Shown: positions 37,001-47,025, counted from the first letter of the stretch. The stretch: DNA of 64,000 nucleotides from Psococerastis gibbosa (GCA_963971405.1 OZ020484.1:42120770-42184769), one strand, 5' to 3'. Notes: generated from the letters alone by a model not told the origin. Translations and numbers: made by a program.

Positions 37001-39511
37001 GTTAATGGAGTCGTATGCTTTACTGAAGTCGACAAAAATATTATGGACAGGGCTGTCGAATTCCCATCATTTTTCAAAAAGTTGTCGTAAGGTAAAAAGC
37101 TGATCTGTTGTTGAGCGGTTACGTCTGAAACCAGCTTGGTACTCACCCAGGTTTTCTTCAGCATATGGTGTTAGCCTTACAAGGAGGATGTTAGATAGAA
37201 TTTTGTAGCCTGTAGTGAGGAGTGATATGCCACGATAGTTACTACATAACGTTTTGTCCCCTTTCTTGAACACAGGTGTTATCAACGATTCATTCCACTC
37301 GTCGGGAATCTTCTCCTCTCTCCATATCTTTCGTAAGAGAGCATACACTTTGTCAACTAGGACTTCACCGCCTTCTTTAAACAGTTCAGCAGGGATATAA
37401 TCCACCCCGGGAGCTTTGTTGTTTTTCAGCATCTTAATCGCCTTTCTAACTTCACTTCGGCTAGGCTCTTCAACAAGAATTTCTGCTGTTTGTATCGGGG
37501 ACGTATTCTCTTCTTCATTGTTTGGTTCTACATTCAAAAGAGTTTGGAAGTATCCTCTCCAATGCTCTAGTGCTTTTTTGGGGTCGGAGATGAGGTTACC
37601 GTCGGTATCTTCAATAGTTGGTAGTTTTTGTTCATCCCTTTTATGGTTCTATACATTTCTCTACAATTGTTTGCAATTCTGTTAGATTCAATACTAGCTA
37701 CCTTAGCGTTGAGGTACCCTCTCTTGGTTCTTCTCAAGACTCCATTGACTTCCCTCCTTATCCTTTCATAATGTTCCTTCTTGTTGAAATCGGCAAGGTA
37801 GTCCTCGTATGCCTTATTTCTACTCTCCACAGCCTTTTCGCAGTCTTCATTAAACCAGACTTTCTTTCTGGTCCTTCGTCTTTCTAGTTTGCAGGTAGCA
37901 GCTTCAGTAATTACCGATTTCATTTGATTCCAGGCAACATCAACATCATCAATTTCGTCACTAAGGGGTTGGAAGCGGTTAGATAGTTCTAACTGGAATT
38001 CAGTTTTAATATCTTGGGAATTAAAGCGATCAAGATTCCAAGCTAGTCTTGCATTCCCATCACGTCTACTAATGTTAGTAGTTATCCTTTGACGAAAGTC
38101 ATAGCCTACAAGGAAATGGTCACTGTCCCCATCAGCCCCACGATAACTTCTTACATCTGTTATGTTACTTGAGTTTCTCTTGTCAATGAGCACATGATCA
38201 ATTTGATTCAGAGTTCGACCGTCGGGTGATCTCCCGGTGTGCTTATGTATATTCTTATGAGGGAACATAGTGCTTTTCACATGCAGGTCGAGAGCCGTTG
38301 CAAAGCTGGCAAGTCTGCAACCATTGTCGTTCGTTTCATTGTGGAGGCTTTCACTTCCCACATTCGGTCTCCAAAGGTTCTCCTTACCAATCTGTGCGTT
38401 GAAATCACCAGTGATCATTTTAACATCAAAATTGGGTAGACTGTTGTACGTTCTTTCGAGTAAATCATAGAATTCATCTTTACAGTCAACCGTCGCATCC
38501 TCAGTTGGCGCAAGGGCGTTTATAATTGAAATATTCTTGAATTGTCCTTTTATTCTAAGAACGCATAGTCTCTTGTCAACAGGCTTAAAATCTAGAATAT
38601 TGCACAGCAGTTTATTTAGGACTAGAAACCCGGTTCCTAGGATTTTCCTTCCTCGTTCATCACCACTATAAAATATGTATAGTTACTGTTAGGACAAGAG
38701 TCCGGCCACCTTACCTTTTGCATTGCACATAAAAACACTTTATAGTCCACAAGGACTTTCGTCACGTTCTCCCACGCTCCACCTTTGTTCATAATTCGTA
38801 TATTCCATGTTCCAAAACGTTTGCGGTTCGTCATCAAGAGGTCGTTCCAGTTCCGAGGCTTGTTGTAGAGTTTCCTAACAGTTGGATTTTTCGTTAGAGG
38901 GGACTGCCCCCTAACTCTCAGGGGTGGGCCCCAACCTTCCCCATTTCCTAGCCTACATGTCAAATTTCATCAAAATCGACAGTAGTTTGCCCGGAAATTG
39001 ATGAACAGACAGACAGAGCGACAGACAGACATTTCGTAAAAACCACTTTTTTGGGTTCCTGGGTCCTCAAAACGTGTAAGTCTGAGTGTAAGTTGAAAAC
39101 TCGGAATCGAAAATTTGGACCATCACAAAGCTTTCCTTATACTACGTATAAATTGGAAAGCAATAAAGTGGCATTAGTATATTTGGTTGGTTGTGGGCAA
39201 ACATTTTATTACATGAAAGAGGTCCAATACCCTATGTCATCTAAAGGAGAATTAAAAGAACAGTTAAGCTGAACAACGCTAAGCTACCTCCCGGTTGGAA
39301 CACAAGGATACATACCCTGAGGTTGTTTGTGATTGTGAGCCCAAAATGAAGTCCTCGTCGTCTCTGCCAGACACGTCAAGTAGTGATTCGTCAAAATTTT
39401 CTGAAATGAAATATTAAAATCCAGTATTGTCATTGACACATGTTAGCTAGGCGGGAACGGGGAACTACGGCGGCTTTATTAGACCACTTTGAACTTACCT
39501 AGCATTTCCAT
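19027..39511 (-). CDS. TP53BP1: 53BP1 homologue (tandem Tudor, tandem BRCT)
   Basis: Chromatin reader for DNA double-strand break signalling. Twelve coding exons join in frame: 39499-39511, 39316-39400, 33048-34704, 32470-32676, 30277-30353, 27889-27992, 25431-27255, 23841-24090, 22556-22865, 22060-22310, 20288-20495, 19027-19223. The total is 5184 nt, or 1727 aa. The N-terminal third is acidic and repetitive, with S/T-Q sites (GSQSQTTSG, FSQTQLYTP) that may be kinase targets. Exon 7 carries basic RGRGKN/TPARG and RGRPKRN (AT-hook-like) motifs. The tandem Tudor (about residues 1240-1345) starts VVGHRVFAKWGDGYYYPG. It is followed by LDNIVSGRRRVRPRD, matching the ubiquitin-H2A-reading UDR of human 53BP1. 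Two BRCT repeats (about 1475-1727) include GPVPAEGSTIFANMSFLF, SARFLLCLAHGIDAVNHL and PEIVSTRWVIQSLVHG. The first coding exon is only 13 nt (Met-Glu-Met-Leu-). One odd point is FDDGS where human Tudor has FDDGY. Confidence 0.92.
19440..19640. repeat. Palindromic repeat family 2, right-half copy
   Basis: Shares acttggttaagt, agtagacatcgaagagtga, accagtttgccaatgactag, aataatgtcc and gttggcagggtaaag with the right halves of the copies at 52790-53160 and 58700-59043. It lies in the last intron of the 53BP1 gene. Confidence 0.6.
19880..20090 (+). mobile_element. RTE-like reverse transcriptase C-terminal remnant
   Basis: The plus strand reads RKRHLWFGHAKLMDNCR and related, a decayed form of the RxxWxGHxxRM motif near the C-terminus of RTE-like polyproteins. 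It is short and broken, in the last 53BP1 intron. A run of C adjoins it at about 19830-19843. Confidence 0.5.
20857..21141. mobile_element. Foldback MITE (TAA duplication), 53BP1 intron
   Basis: A 285-bp hairpin with ends GGCGGCTATTCCACCGACCA / TGGTCGGTGGAATAGCCGCC and TAA on both sides (20854-20856, 21142-21144). The arms pair over about 90 bp (catttgcctcacttgtgaaag, ...). The core taccatattataacttaat and ctacataatagtctcc is shared with 13274-13554 and 50469-50687. Confidence 0.85.
28022..28917. mobile_element. Mariner 5' end as a giant inverted duplication
   Basis: An 896-bp element flanked by TA, with ends CAGGGTTTGTCCGGAAAGTA / TACTTTCCGGACAAACCCTG. About 400 bp of each arm pair with the other. 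The left arm's plus strand reads ETIIMLKKAFDEDCLSGRQI then F-x2-HKAF, the start of a mariner transposase (HTH_48-type DNA-binding domain). The right arm carries the same sequence inverted and slightly diverged (for example attgccatccgttactc against gagcaacggagcgatc). The catalytic DDD domain is missing. The element sits in the 53BP1 intron between exons 5 and 6. Confidence 0.88.
28930..29957 (+). mobile_element. 0.8-kb G-tract repeat family, diverged copy E
   Basis: Starts agaacctgtacgagtgaac with TGCTTTCCTATTTATCAATTAG, and ends TAAATAGGAAAGC at 29957. The interior matches copy A (aacgcctaaaacatacctcaagttg, gaaaagttccgcagaaaaattag). It is interrupted by a retrotransposon fragment (about 29150-29490). 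Confidence 0.65.
29150..29490 (+). mobile_element. CR1-like reverse transcriptase C-terminal fragment
   Basis: The plus-strand reading ends YNRLPTYVKNIKRLNVFRNY LKTNLN-stop (29307-29382), the usual C-terminal motif of CR1/L2-like polyproteins (YNxLP...F...LK..L). The 3' UTR carries a hairpin (tatgctgc ... gggctgagccc ... gcagcata) at 29442-29471. It is inserted in the repeat copy around it. Confidence 0.65.
30949..31190. mobile_element. 242-bp foldback element
   Basis: Inverted arms of about 62 bp: acttcaacgtggaaaaacga ... gcaacaaaaatt on the left and the reverse complement on the right. The loop contains two cacattaacaatctg-type direct repeats. It directly abuts the truncated end of repeat copy B at 31193. 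In a 53BP1 intron. Confidence 0.75.
31193..31842 (-). mobile_element. 0.8-kb G-tract repeat family, copy B, truncated
   Basis: Reverse-orientation copy. It begins (right side) at gaccggttcttt / tcgagtaaactcggac with ATTGGAAAGC ending at 31813. It passes a run of 23 C (31713-31735) and stops at about 31193, in the gtaggttcacaaaaatcat part, so the cagacaga tract and right end are missing. Confidence 0.75.
32057..32340. repeat. Imperfect 95-bp tandem duplication
   Basis: The segment gctcatagatcacagtatat ... aaatatacaacactagggt at 32057 is repeated from 32152, with a period of 95 bp. A second pair, taacgtaagaagacctatttt and gaacgttagaagacctatttt, follows at about 32238 and 32316. Intron of the 53BP1 gene, no coding sign. 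Confidence 0.7.
33561..34010 (-). repeat. 150-bp coding repeats in 53BP1 exon 3
   Basis: Two nearly identical 150-bp units (33561-33710, 33711-33860) and a diverged third (33861-34010) encode 50-residue repeats. Each holds QCADTEPVSETSPDAELSSE and then CGHNEMTGEFPPNELQ. The period is a multiple of three, so the frame is kept. Confidence 0.9.
34836..34881. repeat. 46-nt GC-rich hairpin
   Basis: CAACTGGGGC ... TGCCCCAGTTG with an inner gcggc/gccgc pairing, next to 53BP1 exon 3 on its intron 2 side. The flanking DNA is AT-rich. It could be the 3' hairpin of a lost retrotransposon, like those at 29442 and 62269. Confidence 0.5.
35531..35767. mobile_element. SINE-like 237-bp insertion with 15-bp duplication
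   Basis: Flanked by a perfect 15-bp duplication, TATATGTGAATTTAA (35516-35530 and 35768-35782), inside repeat copy C. The insert starts gccggccgccttaccaagtt, is GC-rich, and has no open frame or homopolymer tail. The long duplication points to LINE-style target-primed insertion. No clear tRNA A/B boxes were found. Confidence 0.65.
35937..38945 (-). mobile_element. RTE-like non-LTR retrotransposon, degraded
   Basis: A 3.0-kb insertion with a 9-bp duplication TCCTAGCCT (35928-35936, 38946-38954). On the minus strand it encodes, in order: an endonuclease (RFGTWNIRIMNKGG; MITGDFNAQIG; GADGDSDHFLVGYD; about 38840-38060), then reverse transcriptase (APGVDYIPAELFKEGG, LITPVFKKGDK, NYRGISLLTTGYK, GEYQAGFRRNRSTTDQ, VKQGDGLSPLLFNLVLE, YADDLNIMAMN; about 37480-36600), and a C-terminal GHVHRMPDHRP / DRQRWREIV region. 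Frame breaks occur near 38650, 37567, 37068 and 36191, and in the C-terminal part. The catalytic YADD is preserved, but the polyprotein is not continuous, so the copy is dead. Confidence 0.9.
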
Positions 39512-39744
39512 TTTAGGTTATTGTATCCCATTGGCTTTCCCATTGGCATATCAAAATATGCTCCTCTTGATGGCAAACAAATTCTAACAATTATTATAAT
39601 ATTTTTTTTTTACGTGTTCACGTGAATTTTTAAATTATTTTGTCCTGACAGCAAAGACAGCATAGACGATGCACGATAGAGCACTAGAGCAGTAGAATCA
39701 TAGACAAAAAACTAATAGAATAGTAGAATAGTGAATGGAAATAA

Positions 39745-40049
39745 GGTGCCCATTCCACATAGGTGCCCATTCGGGGGGTATTCCACATACGTACAACGTC
39801 AATGAAAATTATGAAATTGATGGTGGCAGCAGACATTTTTACATACTAAAAATTCTGCTGCCACCATCAATTTCATAATTTTCATTGACGTTGTACGTAT
39901 GTGGAATGGGGGCCTTACATATACGTACAACGTCAATGAAAATTATGAAATTGATGGTGGCAGCAGACATTAAAGACATACTAAAAATTCTGCTACCACC
40001 TTCAATTTCATAATTTTCATTGACGTTGTACGTATGTGGAATGGGCACC
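39745..40049. mobile_element. Double foldback MITE (TAA duplication) upstream of 53BP1
   Basis: Ends GGTGCCCATTCCACAT / GTGGAATGGGCACC, with TAA on both sides (39742-39744, 40050-40052). Inside are two consecutive near-identical palindromes (about 39774-39905 and 39920-40042) with arms acgtacaacgtcaatgaaaa and the core gcagacatt..actaaaaattctgc. It lies about 230 bp upstream of the 53BP1 start codon. Confidence 0.8.
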
Positions 40050-40083
40050 TAATGGAATGGATCCATTGATATACATGGATTAA

Positions 40084-40244
40084 GGGGGTATTCCATATAC
40101 GTCAATAGTCAACGAAAAATTGAAAAATGACGTTTTAGCAGACATTAAAGACATACTAAAAATTCTGCTACCACGTCAATTTACGTCATTTTGACGTCAT
40201 TTTTCAATTTTTCGTTGACGTTGTACGTATGTGGAATGGGCACC
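40084..40244. mobile_element. Foldback MITE related to its neighbour
   Basis: A 161-bp hairpin, ggggtattccatatacgtca ... tgtggaatgggcacc. Its arms (tcaacgaaaaattgaaaaat) differ from the neighbouring copy, but the core gcagacattaaagacatact is the same. Flanks are TAA and TTA. Confidence 0.7.
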
Positions 40245-40689
40245 TTACTACCACGGCCCCTAACCATAGACAACAGATAACTAGACTCGTCACCGGGATA
40301 GGGATTCAGTTCGCGATAGCAGCGCCACGCCGCGCAGCGGAAATTTTTTCTCCGTCCACTTTCCTTGAACAAGAGAGCTCAAGTTAAATTCTTTTGTAAA
40401 TATTTAAATATCAAATTAAATATTCATGGGAATAAAATGTATTTTAAAAATTGTAATGATTTTTTTACAAATTCTGAAACTATCACTAAAATCTCAATTT
40501 GAAACATATTTTCAAAAAGATATTCCAAAATCAAGGACTGAAGGACGCACGCCTTCCAGCCTACCAGCCATTACTGACATTGTTTTGTTTACATTTTCAG
40601 CTGGGCACTATTATATTTTAGATTTTAGTTTTAATAGAAAAATGCCGAAAGCTAGCAAAAGAAGAGTCCGATATTGCTCGGTTGTGGGC

Positions 40690-41345
40690 TGTTTCAATTC
40701 AATTAATATGCCAGTCAAAATCAATCAATCAATCAATCAATCAGTCTTTGTCCATGACCCACCAAGGTGGGATAGACGGCGTCCAAAACAAAAGAAATCT
40801 AGAACAGAAACAAAAACGAACAAAAAATTTCATGCGGAAGCATACGTTAGATGGAGGGAGGGGGGGGGGGGTTATGTTTGAGCATCCCAGCTTATTTCCC
40901 TGAACTCGTCCAAGCTGTACAGTGGACATTCTTTAATTTTCCTTGTCACCACGGCCTTGTATCCTGAAAAATCCTTATTAGTAAGGCTGATGGGTAGGGC
41001 GTTGTAGTATCTCATTGCCGAGTTTGGGAATGATGCGATGGACCTACTCAGCCTGCATCCGGGCAGATCCAAACGGTGAGCATTTCTTGTGTTATGCAGA
41101 TGGACAGTATGATAAGTCCTAGGGAGAAGGAATAGGTAGTAGTGGGACGACCACGGATGCAATGGCTACAAGGCATCGGGGTAGCTGTGGCTTGCCTAGT
41201 AGACCAAGGTCGTTCACGGGTTTCAGTTTTGACTTGGTAAAGTCATTCATACGACTATGTACATTTTGTCCATGTTGAGCATGGCTCATTCTCTCATCGT
41301 GTCCATTATCCCTCGTATAGTAGATAGCATAAGTTGACATCGAAG
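40690..41345 (-). mobile_element. CR1-like retrotransposon 3' fragment
   Basis: The minus strand encodes the reverse transcriptase C-terminus (NTRNAHRLDLPGCRLSRSI; SFPNSAMRYYNALP; KECPLYSLDEF), after a frameshift near 41160. A 3' UTR follows with ccaccttggtgg pairing and a GATT microsatellite tail (about 40742-40719). This tail type is typical of CR1/L2 elements. A G-run (40861-40870) lies between the coding end and the tail. Confidence 0.75.
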
Positions 41346-41772
41346 ACGTTTAACGGATTGCTAATGGAAAAAACAATCAATTTTGGTCGTTGGTATTATT
41401 CGACATAGGACGAATGGGTTACTAATAATAATCTAGAGTAATAAACAGTGTGCTACGTACGGGCTATGAAAAAGTTTTTTAGGACATTACGGGCTCTAGA
41501 CTGTAGCGCCAAAGAGTAAAAATAAACTACCGTATTAATGGGAATGTTCAGTACAGTATAAAAGTATATGAATAAAATTGAAATGTGGAAATCTAACGTT
41601 TGAACTGCAATTGACTAACGCTGCTTACTGTATTACCGATACTTATCATACGTAAGCTTATTAGACTTTACACTGCCAATGGCACATTACATAATATAAG
41701 CGTTGTAATACAGTCAACTGTCATTATAATGGAATATAAAAAAAAAAATATTAATTTATTAATATTAATTAG
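41346..41772. other. AT-rich spacer, nothing recognised
   Basis: No reading frame or repeat that I can support. Confidence 0.4.
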
Positions 41773-42693
41773 CGAAACACTATAAGGCAAATTTACAGAG
41801 GAAAAAGGTGTTTTTATTTCCCATTTGGGCGAATTTCGTGGCTTTCTTGACGGATCTAGCTCATGGGGGGGGGGTAGCTGTGGGTCAACATAGGAAAAAC
41901 CTATGTAGTATCGATTAAATCAGAGCGTTATAAAAATTAACTTATAAAATAGATTTACTGAATTTTTTTTTGGGGGGGGGGGGAATATCCGCCCCCCTGT
42001 CTCCATCCATGGGGTGGATCCAGGGGGTGGGCAGCTGCCTCCCTGCATCCGTCCATGGGGTGTAGCCAGAGTGACTACTTATTCTATTTATATTCTGCTT
42101 ATTCTAGTTGAAGTGTAGTCAAGGACAGATGAAGGGGGGAGCTGCCCCTAAAATCTTATAAGCTACCCTGTTGTAAGTTGCCTAACTTATTACGTTATAA
42201 TGTAAAGGATACTACATATGTTTATTATATTTTGAGCCAAATTTCCCCCCCCCCCCCAATGGGCTGGATCTACTCCTGGTATAGGTAGGAGCCTAAATTT
42301 AGGAATTTGAACACTTCAAATTTAGTCCCAATGCAATTAAATAGACGAACATGGTTAGATTGGACTAAATAGTTAGGCTATATTTTGTTAAATTGCTGCT
42401 TGACACAATTTTTCTTAGTAACATATTCCTAGCTAAATATTAATAAATCTTCATAAATGCCGGTGTGCGACCATAGAATATTGTTCTATAATAAATAAAA
42501 AAAATATTACAAAAGCAGAAAATGTCAATAAATCGTATTAAAAAAATTATTGAAAAACATCAAATTTACACGTAAGTGTATTTGGCATGGAACGCTTCTG
42601 CCATAATATCCAAGATATCAGGTTTTGTCCGTTGCCGACATCCCTAGCGCTCCTGGTGTGTTTCCAGTGTATATATATATATATATATATATA
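41773..42693 (+). repeat. 0.9-kb G-run repeat, copy 1
   Basis: Starts agcgaaacactataaggcaa and ends at ctcctggtgtgtttccagtg with a (TA)12 tract (42670-42693). It is collinear with 47026-47940. Internal G/C runs occupy the same positions in both copies (41867, 41970, 42246 against 47119, 47228, 47501) but differ in length. No open frame, and the superfamily is unknown. Confidence 0.85.
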
Positions 42694-42826
42694 GTTCAAT
42701 GAATGGATCCACAACCACAATAGACTTAATAATTAACAGGGAGCTGATTATACATATACATACATTGAAATGTTAAATGTTTGCCTCTCTTTCGCTAATT
42801 ATATCTCGTCTTCTGCTCAGGGCTAA

Positions 42827-43208
42827 GGTGCCCATTCCATTGACCGGCTAGGGCTATTTCCAAAACGGTGACGTGGTAGCAGACACTCAAGACTTAGGTG
42901 GCGTTTCCACCGACCTCGCATTGCAGAATTGACGGAAATGTTTATTTTCCTCTATGCCATAGTTAAAATTGATCCATGATCATACAATAAAATCACAAAC
43001 AAACAAACTAAAATTAAAAAATGGCTTCATGGGATATGTTAATTACAAACATTTTAATAGATTTCTATAAAAAGAAAAACAAACATTTCCATCAATGTCA
43101 CTTGCAATCTGCAATGCGAGGTCGTTGGAGACGCTACCTAAGTCTTGAGTGTCTGCTACCACGTCACCGTTTTGGAAATAGCCCTAGCCGGTCAATGGAA
43201 TGGGCACC
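42827..43208. mobile_element. Nested foldback MITEs
   Basis: The outer element has ends GGTGCCCATTCCATTGACC / GGTCAATGGAATGGGCACC, TAA on both sides, and arms gctagggctatttccaaaac ... tggtagcagacactcaagac. A second hairpin at 42897-43138 sits exactly at the centre of its loop, with ends GGTGGCGTTTCCACCGACCT / AGGTCGTTGGAGACGCTACC bounded by TA. The inner loop shares cacaaacaaacaaac and tctatgccatagtta blocks, inverted, with the element at 47985-48332. Confidence 0.85.
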
Positions 43209-43599
43209 TAAGAAGTGGATTCTTCCACTGCGCGCTAGCAGCTTTTCCGCTGAAATACAATATCTTTTGTTTTTGCAAACGAAACGTTAAACTAAAAGTA
43301 AACTATTTGATATTGCGTACAAATTAAGATTCTAGTAATTAGCTTCAATAACATATGTAATTAGCTCGGGTATTCATTACTGCAGTCAAAATGCCAAAAT
43401 CAGATTAAAAAAATATTTTTAAAACTTGAGGGAAAATGGCGGCAAGGATTATTTACTATCTTTTGGCGTCTCATTTAAAATTTTAAAACTCTGAAAGTAA
43501 AATTAATAATTTTAATTGCATTAAAATAATAATTTGATGATTTAAATTAACTTAATATTAGAATCACGTCTTAAATTTTAAACAAAGGGTGCAATTTTG

Positions 43600-46205
43600 G
43601 ACTTTATTGCCCGCCAGACTAGTATATATTGGTTTGAAGCAAGGGCTATATCGCGCACTAGTAATGTTGTAGTGATTTAATTTTCAGTAGCATATGAGGT
43701 TATTGATCTAGCTCTTTGCGTACTCCGTTCAATATGATACTTCGTACACTGATATCCACATAGGTTACACCGACACGCTTCATCCGGTTCGTGAAAGTCA
43801 GTTCTTTCACATATGACATGATGAAATCCATGTACTGCCAGTCTGGTTATTACGTGTCTTTGTTCTTGGTTGTGTGACGTCCAGGAGCGGTCAACCATTG
43901 CTTGGGTGGCATAGAAGTTCGGGTCTACGTCTAGTTCTTTTTGTTGTCGTTCTTCAATAAACGCCTCATATGCTTGTGACGTTGGTAATAGAAAATCAAT
44001 GCGGATTTCTTTCACTAAGTATTCTTCCCGAGTCAGTAGGTAGACTAGTCGAGATTTGGTATACGGTGAGACTCCAAGTATTCGCTTTAGATAAGTTGCT
44101 TTTACTTTCTCTATTTCATTAAGATTTCTGACGGTTAGATTTTCCCAGATGACTGAGATAGCATATGTGAGTACTGGCTTGACTTTTGCGTTAAACAGCT
44201 TCACTGCCGTGCTTAGGCTTAGTAGTCTAGGATTACTTATACTACTCATCGCGCGTAAGGCTGACACCACCTTGTCTGCTATGTGCGCTGTAAACTTCTT
44301 TCCCGAGAAGTGGAATTTTAATCCGAGATATGTATAATGGGAGGCGGTTGGGAGAGGAGTGTTTTCGTGAAGAATACGCTCATGTCTTCCTGCATTTCCA
44401 CCTCTGCGGAATTTTACAAACATCGTCTTTTCTCGATTGACGTGTAGGCTGTTGTTTCTTGCCCATTCTATTAATCTGTTGTACGTCTCTTGCAGGTGCT
44501 GGAGGCTTCTAGACAACAGGACCTTGTCGTCGGCATATATGAGCAGTTTTACATTCTCGTTGTCAACGATTTTTTCTTCAACGTCTAGGCATAGGATATC
44601 GAAGAAAATTGGGGATGAGTTATCGCCCTGATAAAGACCATTTGTCTGCTTTATCTTCTTTGACTGGGTCAGCCCGTCATTTATACTAATGTTATTATAG
44701 CACTAAGAATGTTATGGTAAATTTCTAGGACTGGGTGTCCTTCTCCAAGGATCCCGCGGAGTTTTGTCAGCATGATCATCCTGTCAACTGAATCGAATGC
44801 TTTGCTATAGTCAACGAACAGGGCGTACAAAGGCGTTTTTGGTGTTTGTAGTGCATCGTCTATTTCATTTTTGAGTATTTCAATAGCCTGCAGAGTACTC
44901 CTCCCCTTCCTGAACCCAAATTGACATTCCGGTAGATTTTCATCTATTTCGTCCATTACTCTGTTTATCAGTAGTTTCGACAGCAGTTTTAGTGGTATGC
45001 TTTCTAGTGCGATACCTCTGTAAGCGTCCGGGCTAGTGATATCCCCTTTCCCTTTATATATTACTTTTAGTATTATATCACGCCATTGTGAAGGGATTTT
45101 CCTCAATGCTATGCATTTGTTGAGCAGGGTGGTCCAGAGTGGCCCTAGGACATTGAATGTGCTTACTATGTGTTCCGAGAATAATGCGTCTGGTCCAGCT
45201 GCTTTACCTTTTTTGAGTTTCTTTACAGCCCCTTCTACTCCCTCCATGGTCAACCTCATTCCTTGGTTAGACGGCGTTGTTTCTGGGAACGCTGCTTCCA
45301 GGTCATCTTTGTTCAGTATATTGGAAAAGTGCTGCTGCCATCTTTCCATGCTAATATTCTGGTTGTATGCAGGAGACCTCTTTGTTAGAGCTACATAAGG
45401 ATTTCGCTCGGCTCTTTCGACCATTTGCTGTTCTTGATGTTCGCAATAATTATTTTTCTTAACATTTAACAATATTTCATATCTTTTTCTATCTTCACAA
45501 AGGCGTTTAGAGTTTTCTAGGGTTGGGATTTGTCTAAAAGCATACAAAGAGGCCAGTACTCCTTGCCTCAATTGGTAGCACTCCCTATCAAACCATGGAA
45601 GCGCTCGTCGTGGTCTCACCTCTTCTTGACAGCTTGTTATTATTCCCTCTATGCGTTTCATAGCGCTATCGAGGTCATTTGTTTCTATGTAGTTCTCTAT
45701 TTCTCGTTTCCCATCCCGGACTGCTGCAGCTATTCGGTCCACGTGAATTTTCCTAGATATGCGGGGAGACGATACCGTCTGTTTGTTAATCATGTTCATG
45801 ATTTCAAAATCCATTATGATCGGTTAGTGCTTCTTGATGAGAGCAGCTTCATTTTGAACGTATTGTTTGATTAGCGTTATGCGTCCTCCATAGAATACTA
45901 AGTCGATGGTGCTCGAGCCGTTGTGGCAAATATAAGTCTTTGTGTTGGCCTCGTTCGCCAGGGCCAAGCCCTCTTCTTCCATGTAGGAGAGAAGTTGCTC
46001 CGTCCTCCTTGACTTGCAGTCGATGCGGCAGTTAAAGTCTCCAGCGAGAATTATTGGTTCGTTTCCATCTGCTGTAGACATGGCTTGACTTATACTGTCT
46101 ATGATATCTACTACTGCCATGTGTGGCGGGTAGTATCCTGCTATTATGAGCGCGGCTTTTGTTTTGACTAGTATACCTCCTCCGTGGCGCTGGCGTCAGG
46201 TAGAT
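43600..46205 (-). mobile_element. Non-LTR retrotransposon, EEP and reverse transcriptase, 5' truncated
   Basis: On the minus strand: endonuclease C-terminal half (EPIILAGDFNCRIDCKSRR, STIDLVFYG; about 46180-45870), then reverse transcriptase (KLKKGKAAGPDALFSEHIV, IILKVIYKGKGD, AYRGIALESIPLKLL, CQFGFRKGRSTLQAIE, LFVDYSKAFDSVDR, GLYQGDNSSPIFFDILCLD, LIYADDKVLLSRS). A C-terminal part follows with RLAVHGFHHVICERTD and a CRCNLCGYQCTKYH knuckle, ending at 43677. Frame breaks lie near 45820 and 44690. The endonuclease start is missing, so the copy is truncated near 46200. The clade is undecided (CR1, I or jockey-like). A related C-terminal fragment lies at 60730-60930. Confidence 0.88.
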
Positions 46206-46529
46206 CACGTGACAGTCTCTGGACGCCTTGGATTTTTACCACGGCACCTTACCCACGCTGAACAAATGTCTTCACTTTTGGTCACGTGACAAAAATGGTT
46301 ATTATGGCAAGAAGTGGTTGACTCCATTGCGTTCAATGCGATTTAGACGTATTTCATTGCCTGTTATTAAATCTATTTACCCATTTATTGAGTTTTTCCT
46401 TAATTGGTTTGACATGTAAGTGACTAGTAAGTGTTCCCATGGTTTGGTCATTAGTTGAGGCAACATTTATATTTTTATTTCAGTTTTCTTAATTGTTATG
46501 TTAAAAAATTGCACACTTTCAATTGTCCT

Positions 46530-46861
46530 CAAGGCCGTAGCCAAGGGGGGGATCCTTGGGGGGCGGAGGGGGCAGTCCCCCCCCCCCGCAGAGAGAAATA
46601 GCATTATTCTAGTTAGAACGGGCTTTTGAAGGAAATTAAGAGAAATTATTACTCAAGTAAGGGAAACGCGATATTTTTTGGGCCACCGCCCCCCCCCCCC
46701 CCGAAAACTTTTTCTGAAACCGTCCCTGCCCCGAAATGAAATGGCTTGACACTAGATAGAATCGGATTTTGAGAGGAAACATAAAAACCACTATCTAATA
46801 CCCTATGAAATTTTTAACACCCCCCCCCCCTCCCCCCGAAAAAATCCTGGCTACGGCCTTG
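46530..46861. mobile_element. hAT-type non-autonomous element with G/C runs
   Basis: A 332-bp element with perfect 14-bp inverted ends, CAAGGCCGTAGCCA / TGGCTACGGCCTTG, and a perfect 8-bp duplication ATTGTCCT (46522-46529, 46862-46869). The interior holds several runs of 8-14 G or C. Ends of this type and the 8-bp duplication place it in hAT. Confidence 0.9.
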
Positions 46862-47025
46862 ATTGTCCTGTTTATAATTTTAATACTAATTATTATTATT
46901 ATTGTTTCAACCTCAAGACATTTTTTAGTTAGTCAAGTTTAAAATTATTTTAGGAAGCTGATAATTCCAGCAGCCTAAGTAGGTCTAGTCCTGCAGAACC
47001 AAAGTTTTGATAGTGAATAAAAATA

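Larger units (their letters stand above)
35040..39161 (+). mobile_element. 0.8-kb G-tract repeat family, copy C, with two insertions
   Basis: Left end agaaccggtccgagtttact at 35041 and GCTTTACAATTTAT at 35068; right end ATAAATTGGAAAGC at 39161. The copy is split by a 237-bp insert (35531-35767) and a 3-kb retrotransposon (35937-38945). Removing both leaves a collinear copy of family member A. The whole nest lies in 53BP1 intron 2. Confidence 0.8.

Noticed and set aside
40686..40770. CRISPR-like short repeats (aatcaatcaatc)
   Set aside because: A simple tetranucleotide microsatellite forming the tail of a CR1-like element in a eukaryotic genome.
42670..42693. (TA)n tract as a promoter or origin element
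   Set aside because: A simple dinucleotide repeat at the end of a dispersed repeat; nothing else suggests regulation.
43021..43290. 89-codon plus-strand frame
   Set aside because: It runs through the arms of the nested foldback elements, so it is an artefact of repeat sequence.
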